A stretch of DNA of 64,000 bases, taken from NCBI RefSeq assembly GCF_040253635.1, contig NZ_JBEJGX010000003.1:2294001-2358000 (forward strand). The letters run 5' to 3'. A program made the position numbers and the translations under genes. The notes beneath the pieces were generated by a model, which saw only the letters and a list, made by a program, of their open reading frames with translations, searched no databases and was not told the DNA's origin. The DNA comes from Streptomyces sp. Edi2. Lineage in GTDB: Bacteria; Actinomycetota; Actinomycetes; Streptomycetales; Streptomycetaceae. Positions within the stretch are counted from its first letter, which is position 1; the number at the start of each line of letters is the position of its first letter. Of the stretch, positions 55,423-63,839 are shown piece after piece.

Positions 55423-55806
55423 GTAGCGCCTTCCCGAGAGTCTCGCCCGCGCGGTCGGCTGCGGCCTTACTCGCTGGTCGGTCGCCGCCCTGCGTCGGGC
55501 AGGGGTTTGGATGTTTATGCGGGCCAAACCTTACTGGACGCTATTTGGGGTCGCGCGGGGAGGGTGCCCAACGCGCCGCGACGCACCCCTAAGGGGTGGC
55601 CAGGGCTTGCGGGAGGCGCCCGCGGAACCCCCGGGTACCGGCCGAATACCCGCTTCCACCAGGCATCTGACGCCGTGCCCGGCCGCGCTCCCGCGCCGCC
55701 CCCTGGGCCGCTCCCACCCGCAGGCCGCGCCCGGGAGCCGGGCGCGCCCGCACGGCGGGACCGGTGCCGCCACCCGGCCGCGGGCCGGAGGACTAACGTC
55801 TCGTAC
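55423..55806. other. Divergent intergenic region of 384 bp
   Basis: Between ctaC (minus) and the desulfurase gene (plus). The left part is less GC-rich (TTTGGATGTTTATGCGGG around 55510) and probably holds the ctaCDF promoter. The right part is a C/G-rich stretch without recognisable signals. No gene, riboswitch or repeat is seen. Confidence 0.6.
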
Positions 55807-57126
55807 GTGCCCTATTTCGACGCGGCGTCGGCCGCCCCTTTGCATCCGGTCGCCCGCGAGGCCCTGCTCGCCTCGCTCGACGAGGGCTGGGCCGATCCGG
55901 CCCGTCTCTACCGCGAGGGGCGGCGCGCCCGGCTGCTGCTGGACGCCGCGCGGGAGGCCGCGGCCGAGGCGGTGGGCTGCCGCCCCGACGAATTGGTTTT
56001 CACCCCTTCGGGGACGCAGGCGGTGCATACGGGAGTCTCCGGCGCGCTGGCGGCCCGTCGGCGGGCCGGCAGCCGGCTGCTGTACTCCGCCGTGGAGCAC
56101 TCCTCCGTCCTGCACGCCGCCGAGGCCCACGAGGCGGCCGGCGGCAGCCGCGCGGAGCTGGCCGTGGACCGTACGGGCCGGGTGGCGGCCGGCGAGGTGG
56201 CCGCCGCGCTCGGCCCGGACACCGCGCTGGTCTGTCTCCAGTCCGCCAACCACGAGGTGGGAACCGAACAGCCGGTCGAGGAGGTGGCCGCGCTCTGCCG
56301 GGAGGCGGCCGTCCCCCTCCTGGTGGACGCCGCGCAGTCGCTGCCGTGGGGTCCCGTGCCCGGCGCCTGGTCGCTGCTGACGGCGAGCGCCCACAAATGG
56401 GGCGGCCCGCCGGGCGTGGGGCTGCTCGCCGTCCGCAAGGGGACCCGGTTCGCGCCCCAGGGGCCGCGGGACGAGCGGGAGTCCGGCCGCAGCCCGGGGT
56501 TCGGGAACATCCCCGCCGTCGTGGCCGCCGCGGCGTCCCTGCGTGCGCTGCGCGCGGGGCCGGAGACCGGGGACGAAGCGGCGCGGCTGCGGCGGCTGGT
56601 GGACCGGATCCGGACCCGGGTGCCGCAGCTGGTCCCGGACGTGGAGGTGGTCGGCGATCCGGTGCGCCGCCTCCCTCACCTGGTCACCTTCTCCTGTCTC
56701 TATGTCGATGGAGAGGCCCTGCTGCACGAGCTCGACCGGGCGGGCTTCTCGGTGTCGTCCGGGTCGTCGTGCACGGCCAGCACCCTGACGCCGAGCCATG
56801 TGCTGCGGGCGATGGGTGTGCTGTCCGAGGGGAATGTGCGGGTCTCGCTGCCGTACGGCACGGACGAGGCGGACGTCGAGCGCTTCTTGGAGGTGCTGCC
56901 GCGGGTGGTGCACGCGGTGCGGGAGCGGCTGGGCGTCCCGGCGGCGGGGGCCGGGGGACGGCCGGGGCCGGAGAGACCGCCGATGCCGGGGAGACCGCGG
57001 GGGCCGCCGAACCCGGGGAATCCACCGAGGTCACCGAGGCCGCCGGGCCGGCTGAAGCCGCCGGGCTGGTCGTCGACGCGCTGGGCAAGCGCTGCCCGGT
57101 CCCGGTCATCGAGCTGGCGAAGGTGA
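55807..57126 (+). CDS. Cysteine desulfurase domain, apparently frameshifted from a TusA domain
   Basis: From GTG 55807 a class V fold enzyme of about 380 residues: VPYFDAASAAPLHPVARE, FTPSGTQAVHTG, CLQSANHEVGTEQPVEEV, LLVDAAQSLPW, the PLP lysine in LTASAHKWGGPPGVGLL and the sulfur-accepting Cys in SVSSGSSCTASTLTPSHVL. In many streptomycetes this gene continues into a TusA-like domain. Here the frame passes into a Pro/Arg-rich tail after about 56935 and stops at 57126, while the TusA domain continues in the -1 frame. A one-base loss in the G-rich linker or a -1 frameshift explains this. Sulfur transfer is the inferred role. Confidence 0.85.
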   Translation: MPYFDAASAAPLHPVAREALLASLDEGWADPARLYREGRRARLLLDAAREAAAEAVGCRPDELVFTPSGTQAVHTGVSGALAARRRAGSRLLYSAVEHSSVLHAAEAHEAAGGSRAELAVDRTGRVAAGEVAAALGPDTALVCLQSANHEVGTEQPVEEVAALCREAAVPLLVDAAQSLPWGPVPGAWSLLTASAHKWGGPPGVGLLAVRKGTRFAPQGPRDERESGRSPGFGNIPAVVAAAASLRALRAGPETGDEAARLRRLVDRIRTRVPQLVPDVEVVGDPVRRLPHLVTFSCLYVDGEALLHELDRAGFSVSSGSSCTASTLTPSHVLRAMGVLSEGNVRVSLPYGTDEADVERFLEVLPRVVHAVRERLGVPAAGAGGRPGPERPPMPGRPRGPPNPGNPPRSPRPPGRLKPPGWSSTRWASAARSRSSSWRR

Positions 57127-57284
57127 TCGGCGAGGTGCCGGCCGGCGGGACGGTGACCGTGCTCTCCGACGACGAGGCCGCCCGGCAGGACATCCCCGCC
57201 TGGTGCGCCATGCGCGACCAGGAGTACCTGGGCGAGCGGGCGGCCGAGCGCGGCGCCGCGTATGTCGTGCGGCGCCGCGCCTGA
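56961..57284 (+). pseudogene. TusA-like sulfurtransferase domain in the shifted frame
   Basis: In the frame -1 to the desulfurase, an Ala/Glu linker (GETADAGETAGAAEPGE) leads to LVVDALGKRCPVPVIELAKV with the TusA Cys-Pro-x-Pro active site. VLSDDEAARQDIPAWCAMRD follows and the domain ends at 57284. There is no good start codon of its own, which supports a fusion broken by one base or read by -1 frameshifting. Type pseudogene is used for a fragment; the fused protein may still be made. Confidence 0.75.
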
Positions 57285-57301
57285 AGTCCTGTCCGGACCC
57301 G

Positions 57302-58276
57302 TCAGACCAGGTGCTGCTGGACCTCGGCCGCGGCCTCGTGGCCGTAGGCCTTGGTGAAGCGGTCCATGAAGTGGCTGCGGTGCAGCTCGTACTCCTGGGT
57401 GCCGACGGTCTCGATGACCAGCGTCGCCAGCATGCAGCCGATCTGCGCGGCGCGCTCCAGGCCGACGCCCCAGGCCAGACCGGACAGGAAGCCGGCGCGG
57501 AAGGCGTCGCCGACACCGGTCGGGTCGGCCTTGGCATTCTCCTCCGGGACACCGACCTCGATGGCCGGCTCGCCGACCCGCTCGATGCGGACGCCGTTGG
57601 CGCCGAGGGTGGTGACGCGGGTGCCGACCTTGGCCAGGATCTCCTCGTCGGTCCAGCCGGTCTTGGACTCGATCAGGCCCTTCTCGTACTCGTTGGAGAA
57701 GAGGTAGGCCGCGTCCGCCAGGAGGGTGCGGATGGCGTCGCCGTCCATCCGGGCGATCTGCTGGGAGAAGTCGGCGCCGAAGGGGATACCGCGGCTGCGG
57801 CACTCCTCGGTGTGCCGGATCATCGCCTCGGGGTCGTCCGCGCCGATCACGACGAGATCCAGGCCGCCGACCCGCTCGGCCACGTGCTGCAGCTCGATCA
57901 GCCGGGCCTCGCTCATCGCGCCGGTGTAGAAGGAGCCGATCTGGTTGTGATCGGCGTCGGTGGTGCACACGAAGCGCGCGGTGTGCAGCACCTCGGAGAT
58001 GCGGACGGAGCGGGTGTCGACGCCATGGCGGTCGAGCCAGGCGCGGTACTCCTCGAAGTCGTTGCCGGCGGCACCGACCAGGATCGGCGCGGTGCCGAGC
58101 TGGCCCATACCGAAGCAGATGTTGGCGGCGACGCCGCCGCGGCGGACATCGAGCTGGTCGACCAGGAACGAGAGGGAGACCGTATGCAGCTGGTCGGCGA
58201 CCAACTGATCGGCGAAACGGCCGGGGAAGGTCATCAGGTGGTCGGTGGCGATGGAGCCGGTGACTGCAATACGCAC
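57302..58276 (-). CDS. PfkB-family carbohydrate kinase, adenosine-kinase-like
   Basis: A 324-residue ribokinase-fold enzyme. Motifs: RRGGVAANICFGMGQLGTAP (GG dyad for the substrate), FADQLVADQLHTVSLSFLVD, FSNEYEKGLIESKTG, VTTLGANGVRIERVG and the PfkB signature DPTGVGDAFRAGFLSGLAWG with the catalytic Asp. The corresponding M. tuberculosis gene, Rv2202c (AdoK), phosphorylates adenosine, so that is the likely reaction, though other sugars cannot be excluded. GTG at 58276. Convergent with the TusA domain (17 bp). Confidence 0.92.
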   Translation of the reverse strand: MRIAVTGSIATDHLMTFPGRFADQLVADQLHTVSLSFLVDQLDVRRGGVAANICFGMGQLGTAPILVGAAGNDFEEYRAWLDRHGVDTRSVRISEVLHTARFVCTTDADHNQIGSFYTGAMSEARLIELQHVAERVGGLDLVVIGADDPEAMIRHTEECRSRGIPFGADFSQQIARMDGDAIRTLLADAAYLFSNEYEKGLIESKTGWTDEEILAKVGTRVTTLGANGVRIERVGEPAIEVGVPEENAKADPTGVGDAFRAGFLSGLAWGVGLERAAQIGCMLATLVIETVGTQEYELHRSHFMDRFTKAYGHEAAAEVQQHLV

Positions 58277-58435
58277 GACGGGTCTGCTCCTGCGGAAGGC
58301 GTAGGGGCGGGCTGACGTGTAGCCACGCTACCCGCCGGGGTCGCGCGCCACCCGGTCATCCCGGACACTTGGAATGGCTGAAACTACCCAATAGTAGGTC
58401 TTTCTCCTCGGTATATGGCTGCGTACGGTGCCCCT

Positions 58436-58663
58436 ATGACCAAACCTGTGAAAGCCGTCACACCGCGTGAGGGCGTCTCGCCCGCCGCGCAGGACCCCGA
58501 ATCGCTCGACCAGCTGCGCGGCGACTGCGCACGGATGGCGGACCGGTGGACGTCCGGGCGGCGATCCACGCCCGCACCGGGGCGCGCCGCCGATCTGCAC
58601 GGCGTCGAGGTCCCCTCCCGTTCGGCCGCGCTCGTCGACGGAATGTCCGAGTACGGCGACTGA
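58436..58663 (+). CDS. Short hypothetical protein
   Basis: A 75-residue frame from ATG 58436 (an ATG 21 bp earlier is also in frame) with high third-position GC. MTKPVKAVTPREGVSPAAQD, then LDQLRGDCARMADRWTSG and VPSRSAALVDGMSEYGD. No domain recognised, no strong ribosome site. It may be a real small gene or chance. Confidence 0.35.
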   Translation: MTKPVKAVTPREGVSPAAQDPESLDQLRGDCARMADRWTSGRRSTPAPGRAADLHGVEVPSRSAALVDGMSEYGD

Positions 58664-58789
58664 AATGTCCCCGTACGGCGGCTGACCGGCCGCCCGGCCG
58701 GAACCGTATCGACCCCCGCTCCGTCCCATCGGCGTCACCTCACGGAGGATGGCACGTCAGATGTTCAGCGGAGCCGAAGGAGCGATGCG

Positions 58790-60310
58790 GTGAACACCGA
58801 GGACACCACCGACACCCCGAACCCCAAGGAGCGCAGGCGGCGCACCCCCGTGGTGGTCGCCTCGATGGCCGCGGCGGTACTTCTCGCCGGGGGCGGCGCG
58901 GCGTACTGGGTCTCGTCCGCGTCCAGCAACGAAGACGCGGGTGCAGCGGCCCAGGGCGACCCTCCACCGCTGGCGCTCGACGGCTACACCGGCGGCGGTT
59001 CGATCGCGGCCGGCGAGCCCAACCCGCAGGGCGCGAAGTACCGGGCGGTGGCGAAGCTGCCCGGCGGCCCGGCATCCGCGCCGGTGTACCGCCCCAAGGG
59101 CGAGATCAGCCGCGAGTCCGTGGAACGACTGGCGAAGGCCCTGGATGTGTCCGGAAAGGTCCGCTCGGAGGGCACCTCCTGGAAGGTCGGCGGGCCGACG
59201 CGGGACGCCCGCAGCCCCGTCCTGGAAGTGAAGAAGTCCGGCTCGGGCGCCTGGACGTACTCGCAGTACGGCACGCCGGGTGGTACGAACTGTGCCCTGC
59301 CCTCCTCCCCCAAGGGCGGCAAGGGCCAGGACCAGGCCGACGGCGCGGCGCCGTCGGGCCGGCCCGGCTGCCCCTCGTACCGCGGCGGCAGCGACGTCAC
59401 GACCGAGGACGACAGCAAGGGCGCGGTGTCGCCGGAGAAGGCCGAGAAGGCCGTGCGGCCGGCGCTGAAGGCGCTCGGTCAGGAGAACGCCAGGCTGGAC
59501 GCGGGCGGGCTGTCCGGCGCGGTGCGGATCGTCAGCGCGAATCCGGTGCTCGGCGGGCTGCCGACGTACGGCTGGCAGAGCGATCTGCAGGTCGGCTCGG
59601 ACGGCCAGGTGGTCGGCGGCAGCGGCCAGTTGGCGAACCCGGCCAAGGGTGCGGACTATCCGGTGCTGGACGCCGCCAAGACGCTGGACCGGCTGAATAC
59701 GGGCGAGGGCCGCACGCCGGCCGGCTGCCCCTCGACGCCCGGTGACAAGGGCGGCAAGGACGCCAAGGGGGGCAAGGGCGGCGGGATAGCGCCGTGCGAG
59801 CCGGCGCCGACGAAGGCGCAGCAGCCGTCGGAGGTGACCGGCGCCGTCTTCGGCCTCTCGGTGCAGTACGTGGACGGCGCGCAGGCGCTGGTGCCGTCGT
59901 GGCTGTACAAGGTGCGCCAGCCGGGCGCCGGCAGCGGTCCGGACGCCACCACGACGATCGCGCACCCGGCGGTGAACCCGAAGTACCTGGCCCACCGGGG
60001 CGGCGGGTCACCGAGCGCGGCGAAGCCGTCCGGCAAGCCCGGGGCGATGGCCCTGGAGTCGTACGCCGTGGGCGACGGCGGCAAGAAGCTGACGGTGCAC
60101 TTCTGGGGCGGGGTGTGCAGCACCTACTCGGCGAGCGCCGAGGAGTCCGGCTCGGAGGTGAAGACCAAGGTCGTCGGCAAGGACAAGAAGCCGGGCCAGG
60201 TCTGCGTGAAGATCGCCAAGGAGTTCACCAAGACCGTGACGCTGCAGAAGCCGCTGGACGGCCGGAAGGTGGTCGATGTGTCGACCGGTGAGTCCGTGCC
60301 CAAGCGGTGA
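58790..60310 (+). CDS. Secreted or membrane-anchored protein of unknown function
   Basis: A 506-residue protein. Residues 1-20 are acidic then basic (NPKERRRRTP). One hydrophobic helix follows (VVVASMAAAVLLAGGGAAYW), making a signal anchor, and the rest is extracellular, with Gly/Lys/Asp-rich linkers (DKGGKDAKGGKGGG) and strand-rich segments. GTG start at 58790 after AGGAGCGATGCG. It has six or so scattered Cys, possibly in disulfides. I do not recognise the family; actinobacterial homologues are likely at this position. Confidence 0.8.
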   Translation: MNTEDTTDTPNPKERRRRTPVVVASMAAAVLLAGGGAAYWVSSASSNEDAGAAAQGDPPPLALDGYTGGGSIAAGEPNPQGAKYRAVAKLPGGPASAPVYRPKGEISRESVERLAKALDVSGKVRSEGTSWKVGGPTRDARSPVLEVKKSGSGAWTYSQYGTPGGTNCALPSSPKGGKGQDQADGAAPSGRPGCPSYRGGSDVTTEDDSKGAVSPEKAEKAVRPALKALGQENARLDAGGLSGAVRIVSANPVLGGLPTYGWQSDLQVGSDGQVVGGSGQLANPAKGADYPVLDAAKTLDRLNTGEGRTPAGCPSTPGDKGGKDAKGGKGGGIAPCEPAPTKAQQPSEVTGAVFGLSVQYVDGAQALVPSWLYKVRQPGAGSGPDATTTIAHPAVNPKYLAHRGGGSPSAAKPSGKPGAMALESYAVGDGGKKLTVHFWGGVCSTYSASAEESGSEVKTKVVGKDKKPGQVCVKIAKEFTKTVTLQKPLDGRKVVDVSTGESVPKR

Positions 60311-60384
60311 CCGGACGCGGTGCGGGCCGCCCCGGCGGCACAGCGGCACCGGCCACCGCGGGCGGCCGCACGGAGACGGGAAAA

Positions 60385-60427
60385 CGAAAGGCGGCACTCC
60401 CCCACTCGGGGGGGGCGCCGCCTTTCG
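60385..60427. terminator. Bidirectional terminator hairpin
   Basis: 11-bp stem CGAAAGGCGGC (60385-60395) with 60417-60427, plus inner pairing of CCCCC with GGGGG. AAAA on the left and TTT within the right arm allow termination on both strands for the convergent 58790-60310 and erpA-like genes. Confidence 0.85.
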
Positions 60428-60504
60428 GCGAGCTGCCGTGCTCCTCGGCCGGCGCCCGTACTCCTTGACCGGAGTCCGCGCGCGTCGGCCGGAGCCCGCG
60501 CTCC

Positions 60505-60858
60505 TTAGCTGAAGGAGTCGCCGCAGGCGCAGGAGCCGGTGGCGTTCGGGTTGTCGATCGTGAAGCCCTGCTTCTCGATGGTGTCGACGAAGTCGATGGA
60601 GGCACCGCCCAGGTAGGGGGCGCTCATCCGGTCGGTGACGACCTTGACGCCGTCGAAGTCCTTGACGACATCGCCGTCGAGCGAACGCTCGTCGAAGAAG
60701 AGCTGGTAGCGCAGACCGGAGCAGCCGCCGGGCTGAACGGCCACCCGCAGCGCGAGGTCCTCCCGGCCTTCCTGCTCCAGCAGGCTCTTGACCTTCGACG
60801 CGGCCGCGTCGGACAGGATGATGCCGTCGCTGACGGTGGTCTCGTCCTGAACGCTCAT
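60505..60858 (-). CDS. erpA: Iron-sulfur cluster insertion protein (ErpA/HesB/IscA family)
   Basis: A 117-residue A-type carrier that delivers Fe-S clusters to target enzymes. The three conserved cysteines are in VQPGGCSGLRYQLFFD and NPNATGSCACGDSFS (CxC near the C-terminus). ILSDAAASKVKSLLEQEG is the family start. It is divergent from nadA, whose product needs a 4Fe-4S cluster. The M. tuberculosis equivalent is Rv2204c. Confidence 0.95.
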   Translation of the reverse strand: MSVQDETTVSDGIILSDAAASKVKSLLEQEGREDLALRVAVQPGGCSGLRYQLFFDERSLDGDVVKDFDGVKVVTDRMSAPYLGGASIDFVDTIEKQGFTIDNPNATGSCACGDSFS

Positions 60859-61142
60859 CTACATCTCTCCCGGGTTGTACGGACCGCTTGTCATCGGATG
60901 CAACCAGCTGCAACCGGCGACGTCCCGGATTAATTCCGGCTGGGCGCGAATTGCCGAGAAGCCGGTTTCCGGACACCGTCCGGGCGAGCCTCTCGCCTTG
61001 TTCTCTCCTCATGCTCGCACACCGGCCGCCGGGAACACGTGGCCGACCGCACACGGCGCAAGCCGAGGACCCACGGCACAGGCCAGGGGCACTGATGCGT
61101 CACATCGACACAATCGCCATCGTCAAAGTGACGTGAAGCGAC

Positions 61143-61148
61143 TATGAT
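61143..61148 (+). promoter_or_regulatory. Putative -10 box in the nadA promoter region
   Basis: TATGAT lies in an unusually AT-rich stretch (61130-61170) of the 388-bp divergent gap between the erpA-like gene and nadA. A GTCAAA about 17 bp upstream may be the -35. The same stretch has the short palindrome GTCAAAGTGAC; no known NAD-regulator site is recognised. The rest of the gap holds no gene. Confidence 0.35.
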
Positions 61149-61246
61149 AGATAGCGTCATATAGACGAAAAGGCTCCCGGTGGACCCACCGGCTCCCACG
61201 GATGCGGCTGCGCCGCGCTCATCGAAGAAAAGAGAGGGTGCGTGTT

Positions 61247-62437
61247 GTGACCACCGCCCAGCCCCTGGACGTCCAGCCGACCCCGCTGGCCCTGCTCCTC
61301 CTCGGCCGCGAGGCCGACCCGAAGAGCGAGCGCGGCGTGGAGTGCCCCGGCGATCTGCCGGCCCCGTCGGACCCCGACCTCGTCGAGCGCGCCCGAGCGG
61401 CCAAGGCGAAGCTCGGGGAGAAGGTCTTCGTCCTCGGGCACCACTACCAGCGCGACGAGGTCATCGAGTTCGCCGATGTGACCGGCGACTCCTTCAAGCT
61501 CGCGCGGGACGCCGCCGCCCGGCCGGACGCCGAGTACATCGTCTTCTGCGGTGTGCACTTCATGGCGGAGTCCGCGGACATCCTCACCGGCGACGACCAG
61601 CAGGTCATCCTGCCCGACCTCGCCGCCGGCTGCTCGATGGCCGACATGGCCACCGCCGAGCAGGTCGCCGAGTGCTGGGACGTGCTCACCGAGGCCGGTG
61701 TCGCCGAGCAGGTCGTTCCCGTCTCCTACATGAACTCCTCGGCCGACATCAAGGCCTTCACCGGCAAGCACGGTGGCACGATCTGTACGTCCTCCAACGC
61801 CAAGCGGGCGCTGGACTGGGCGTTCGAGCAGGGCGAGCCCGGTGCGACCAAGGTGCTGTTCCTGCCCGACCAGCACCTCGGCCGCAACACCGCCGTCCGC
61901 GACATGGGCCTGTCCCTGGACGACTGCGTGGTCTACAACCCGCACAAGCCGAACGGCGGCCTGACCGCCGAGGAGCTGCGGGCCGCGAAGATGATCCTGT
62001 GGCGCGGCCACTGCTCGGTGCACGGCCGCTTCTCGCTGGAGTCCGTGAACGACGTCCGCGCGCGCATCCCGGGCGTCAACGTCCTCGTCCACCCCGAGTG
62101 CAAGCACGAGGTCGTGGCGGCGGCGGATTACGTCGGCTCGACGGAGTACATCATCAAGGCGCTGGAGGCCGCCCCGCGCGGCTCGAAGTGGGCGATCGGC
62201 ACCGAGCTGAACCTGGTCCGCCGGCTGGCCAACCGCTTCGCCGCGGAGGACAAGGAGATCGTCTTCCTCGACAAGACGGTCTGCTTCTGCTCGACGATGA
62301 ACCGCATCGACCTCCCGCACCTGGTGTGGACACTGGAGTCGCTGGCCGCCGGGAAGGTCGTCAACCGCATCCGGGTCGACGAGGAGACGGAGAGCTTTGC
62401 GAAGCTGGCGCTGGAGCGGATGCTGGCGTTGCCGTAG
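61247..62437 (+). CDS. nadA: Quinolinate synthase
   Basis: A 396-residue 4Fe-4S enzyme that condenses iminoaspartate and dihydroxyacetone phosphate to quinolinate for NAD. GTG at 61247 has GAGAGG 9 bp upstream. Motifs: VFVLGHHYQRDEVIEFADVT, IVFCGVHFMAESADILTG, LPDLAAGCSMADMATAEQV (Cys), VSYMNSSADIKAFTG, CTSSNAKRALDW (Cys), VLFLPDQHLGRNTA, VLVHPECKHEV (Cys) and KTVCFCSTMNRIDL. These supply the cluster cysteines. No nadB or nadC is visible before the window ends. Confidence 0.96.
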   Translation: MTTAQPLDVQPTPLALLLLGREADPKSERGVECPGDLPAPSDPDLVERARAAKAKLGEKVFVLGHHYQRDEVIEFADVTGDSFKLARDAAARPDAEYIVFCGVHFMAESADILTGDDQQVILPDLAAGCSMADMATAEQVAECWDVLTEAGVAEQVVPVSYMNSSADIKAFTGKHGGTICTSSNAKRALDWAFEQGEPGATKVLFLPDQHLGRNTAVRDMGLSLDDCVVYNPHKPNGGLTAEELRAAKMILWRGHCSVHGRFSLESVNDVRARIPGVNVLVHPECKHEVVAAADYVGSTEYIIKALEAAPRGSKWAIGTELNLVRRLANRFAAEDKEIVFLDKTVCFCSTMNRIDLPHLVWTLESLAAGKVVNRIRVDEETESFAKLALERMLALP

Positions 62438-62439
62438 CC

Positions 62440-62670
62440 CACGCTTTTGGCTTTCCCGTCGTGGGGGTTGCTCGCCGTTTTGCGCCCGCTGCGCGGTGCG
62501 CCCGCCGTTGCGCCTGCGGCGGGCCGGTCCGCTGCGCGGGGCTGTGGGTGCGGTGACGGGCCTCCGGGGCCTGGTGTGTGGACTGCTTCGCTTTACGTCC
62601 ACACACCAGGCCCCTCCGGCCCGTCCCCTCCCGTGGGGGAGGAAGTGAACGTGAGTGGGGGCGGGCCATT
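62440..62670 (+). repeat. Intergenic repeat element, left half only (locus 3)
   Basis: The same blocks as 9150-9392 starting directly after the nadA stop: TTTTGGCTTTCCCGTCGTGG, GGTCCGCTGCGCGGGGCTGT, the hairpin, CTCCGGCCCGTCCCCTCCCG, GTGGGGGCGGG. No GATCACAGACATTT end and no inverted partner are present. Confidence 0.9.
62566..62614 (+). repeat. Hairpin copy E with invariant loop
   Basis: Perfect 18-bp stem GGGGCCTGGTGTGTGGAC (62566-62583) with 62597-62614 around TGCTTCGCTTTAC (62584-62596), identical to copy A. Confidence 0.92.
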
Positions 62671-62693
62671 GGCTCTGCTTGGTGGCGGGGTGG

Positions 62694-63140
62694 CTATTCC
62701 AGGGTCCAGCGGACCTTGTCGCCGCCCTTGATGGCGGTGTGACAGGGGCCCTTCTTGATCTTCTCCTCGTTCACGTACGCGTTCCACTTCTTCTTGCCCT
62801 CGGCGGCGTCGCCGTGGATCTCGGTGACGACGAAATCCTGGGCTTTGGTGTCCCAGCGCGCCTTCACGCCGCCGAGGCCGTACTGCTCATCGGCGTCGAC
62901 CAGGGCGGTGAGGGGCGTGGGCGAGAGACCGTCGGCGGCGCAGTAGAAACCGCCCAGGAGCGTGCGCGGTCCCGTGATGACGAGTCCCACGCTCGCGGTG
63001 TAGGGGCCGCCGGTCACGCCGACGCGGACCCGGACGTCGCCCGACGAGGCGAGGGCGGACGGCGGTCCCGCGAGAGCCAGGGCGAGGCCCAGCCCGAGCG
63101 CGATGACGGGGGTGGCCCTGTGGGCCAGCGCGGACGGCAC
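62694..63140 (-). CDS. Small secreted protein
   Basis: A 148-residue protein from a GTG start. A signal peptide (IALGLGLALALAGPPSALAS) is followed by a strand-rich domain with two Cys (GFYCAADGLSP and GPCHTAIKGGDKV) that may form a disulfide. DTKAQDFVVTEIHGDAAEGK, WNAYVNEEKIKKGPCH and KVRWTLE resemble the DUF4430/transcobalamin-like C-terminal fold. Exported; function unknown. It is convergent with nadA, the half repeat lying between them. Confidence 0.78.
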   Translation of the reverse strand: MPSALAHRATPVIALGLGLALALAGPPSALASSGDVRVRVGVTGGPYTASVGLVITGPRTLLGGFYCAADGLSPTPLTALVDADEQYGLGGVKARWDTKAQDFVVTEIHGDAAEGKKKWNAYVNEEKIKKGPCHTAIKGGDKVRWTLE

Positions 63141-63336
63141 GGTTGCTCACCTTTCGTCGGTCCAGCTCCACCCGCCACGAAACCACCGGCCCCCGCGATC
63201 GGCGAGAGGTGCACGGCCAAATGTGTGCACCGCCGTATCCGTGCACCGCCACCTGGGTGCGCCGCCAAGTCCGTGCGACGCCAATTGCGTGCGCCGCTCC
63301 GCCCGCAGACGGAGCGTCACGTGCTCCGCTACCGCT

Positions 63337-63711
63337 CTACAGATAGATCTGCTGACGGCAGGCCCGGCAGCAGGTCCGGCCCTCGCACAATCTGGTCTCC
63401 CCGTGGTCGCAGGGCTCCGGCAGCCGGTCACCCCGGCTGACCGCGATCCGTAACACGTCCCGCAGCGCCTGGTGGAGTGCGGCGGCCGTCCGGCACAGCT
63501 CCCGGGCATCGGCGCCCCGTACGGCGGGCCGGGCCCCGGTCTCCTCCAGCAGGGCCTCGGCGGCTTCGATCAGCTCGTCCTCGGCATGGTCGGCCAGCAG
63601 GGAGAGGGGGCTGTCGGGGTTGTCCGTGCTCAGGTAGCACGGGGCGCCGTCCGGCCTGGTCCACGGCAGCAGCCGCGGAGGCGAACACCGCGGCGGCGAA
63701 CTCTCGAACAT
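63337..63711 (-). CDS. Small cysteine-containing hypothetical protein beside an XRE regulator
   Basis: A 124-residue protein starting MFESSPPRCSPPRLLPWTRP, with GGAAG about 9 bp upstream (starts 69 bp earlier are possible). It contains a helical acidic region (ADHAEDELIEAAEALLEETG) and a cysteine-rich C-terminus (PCDHGETRLCEGRTCCRACR) that may bind zinc. It is divergent from an XRE-type regulator, a common pairing in streptomycetes. Function unknown. Confidence 0.72.
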   Translation of the reverse strand: MFESSPPRCSPPRLLPWTRPDGAPCYLSTDNPDSPLSLLADHAEDELIEAAEALLEETGARPAVRGADARELCRTAAALHQALRDVLRIAVSRGDRLPEPCDHGETRLCEGRTCCRACRQQIYL

Positions 63712-63839
63712 ATGGCTCGCTTCCTTCGAATCGACCCTTCTCATTACCGTGTGTATCGCCATCGCCACCCCGTGGGACATGGCCTCAACGCGGGTGTCTC
63801 GTCCGCCTGTTGAGCTGGGACGACCGAGAGCTGACGGAT

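Noticed and set aside
58328..58738. Minus-strand 136-codon frame near 58.5 kb
   Set aside because: Gly/Arg-rich, no family-like sequence, and it opposes the slightly more plausible small plus-strand frame.
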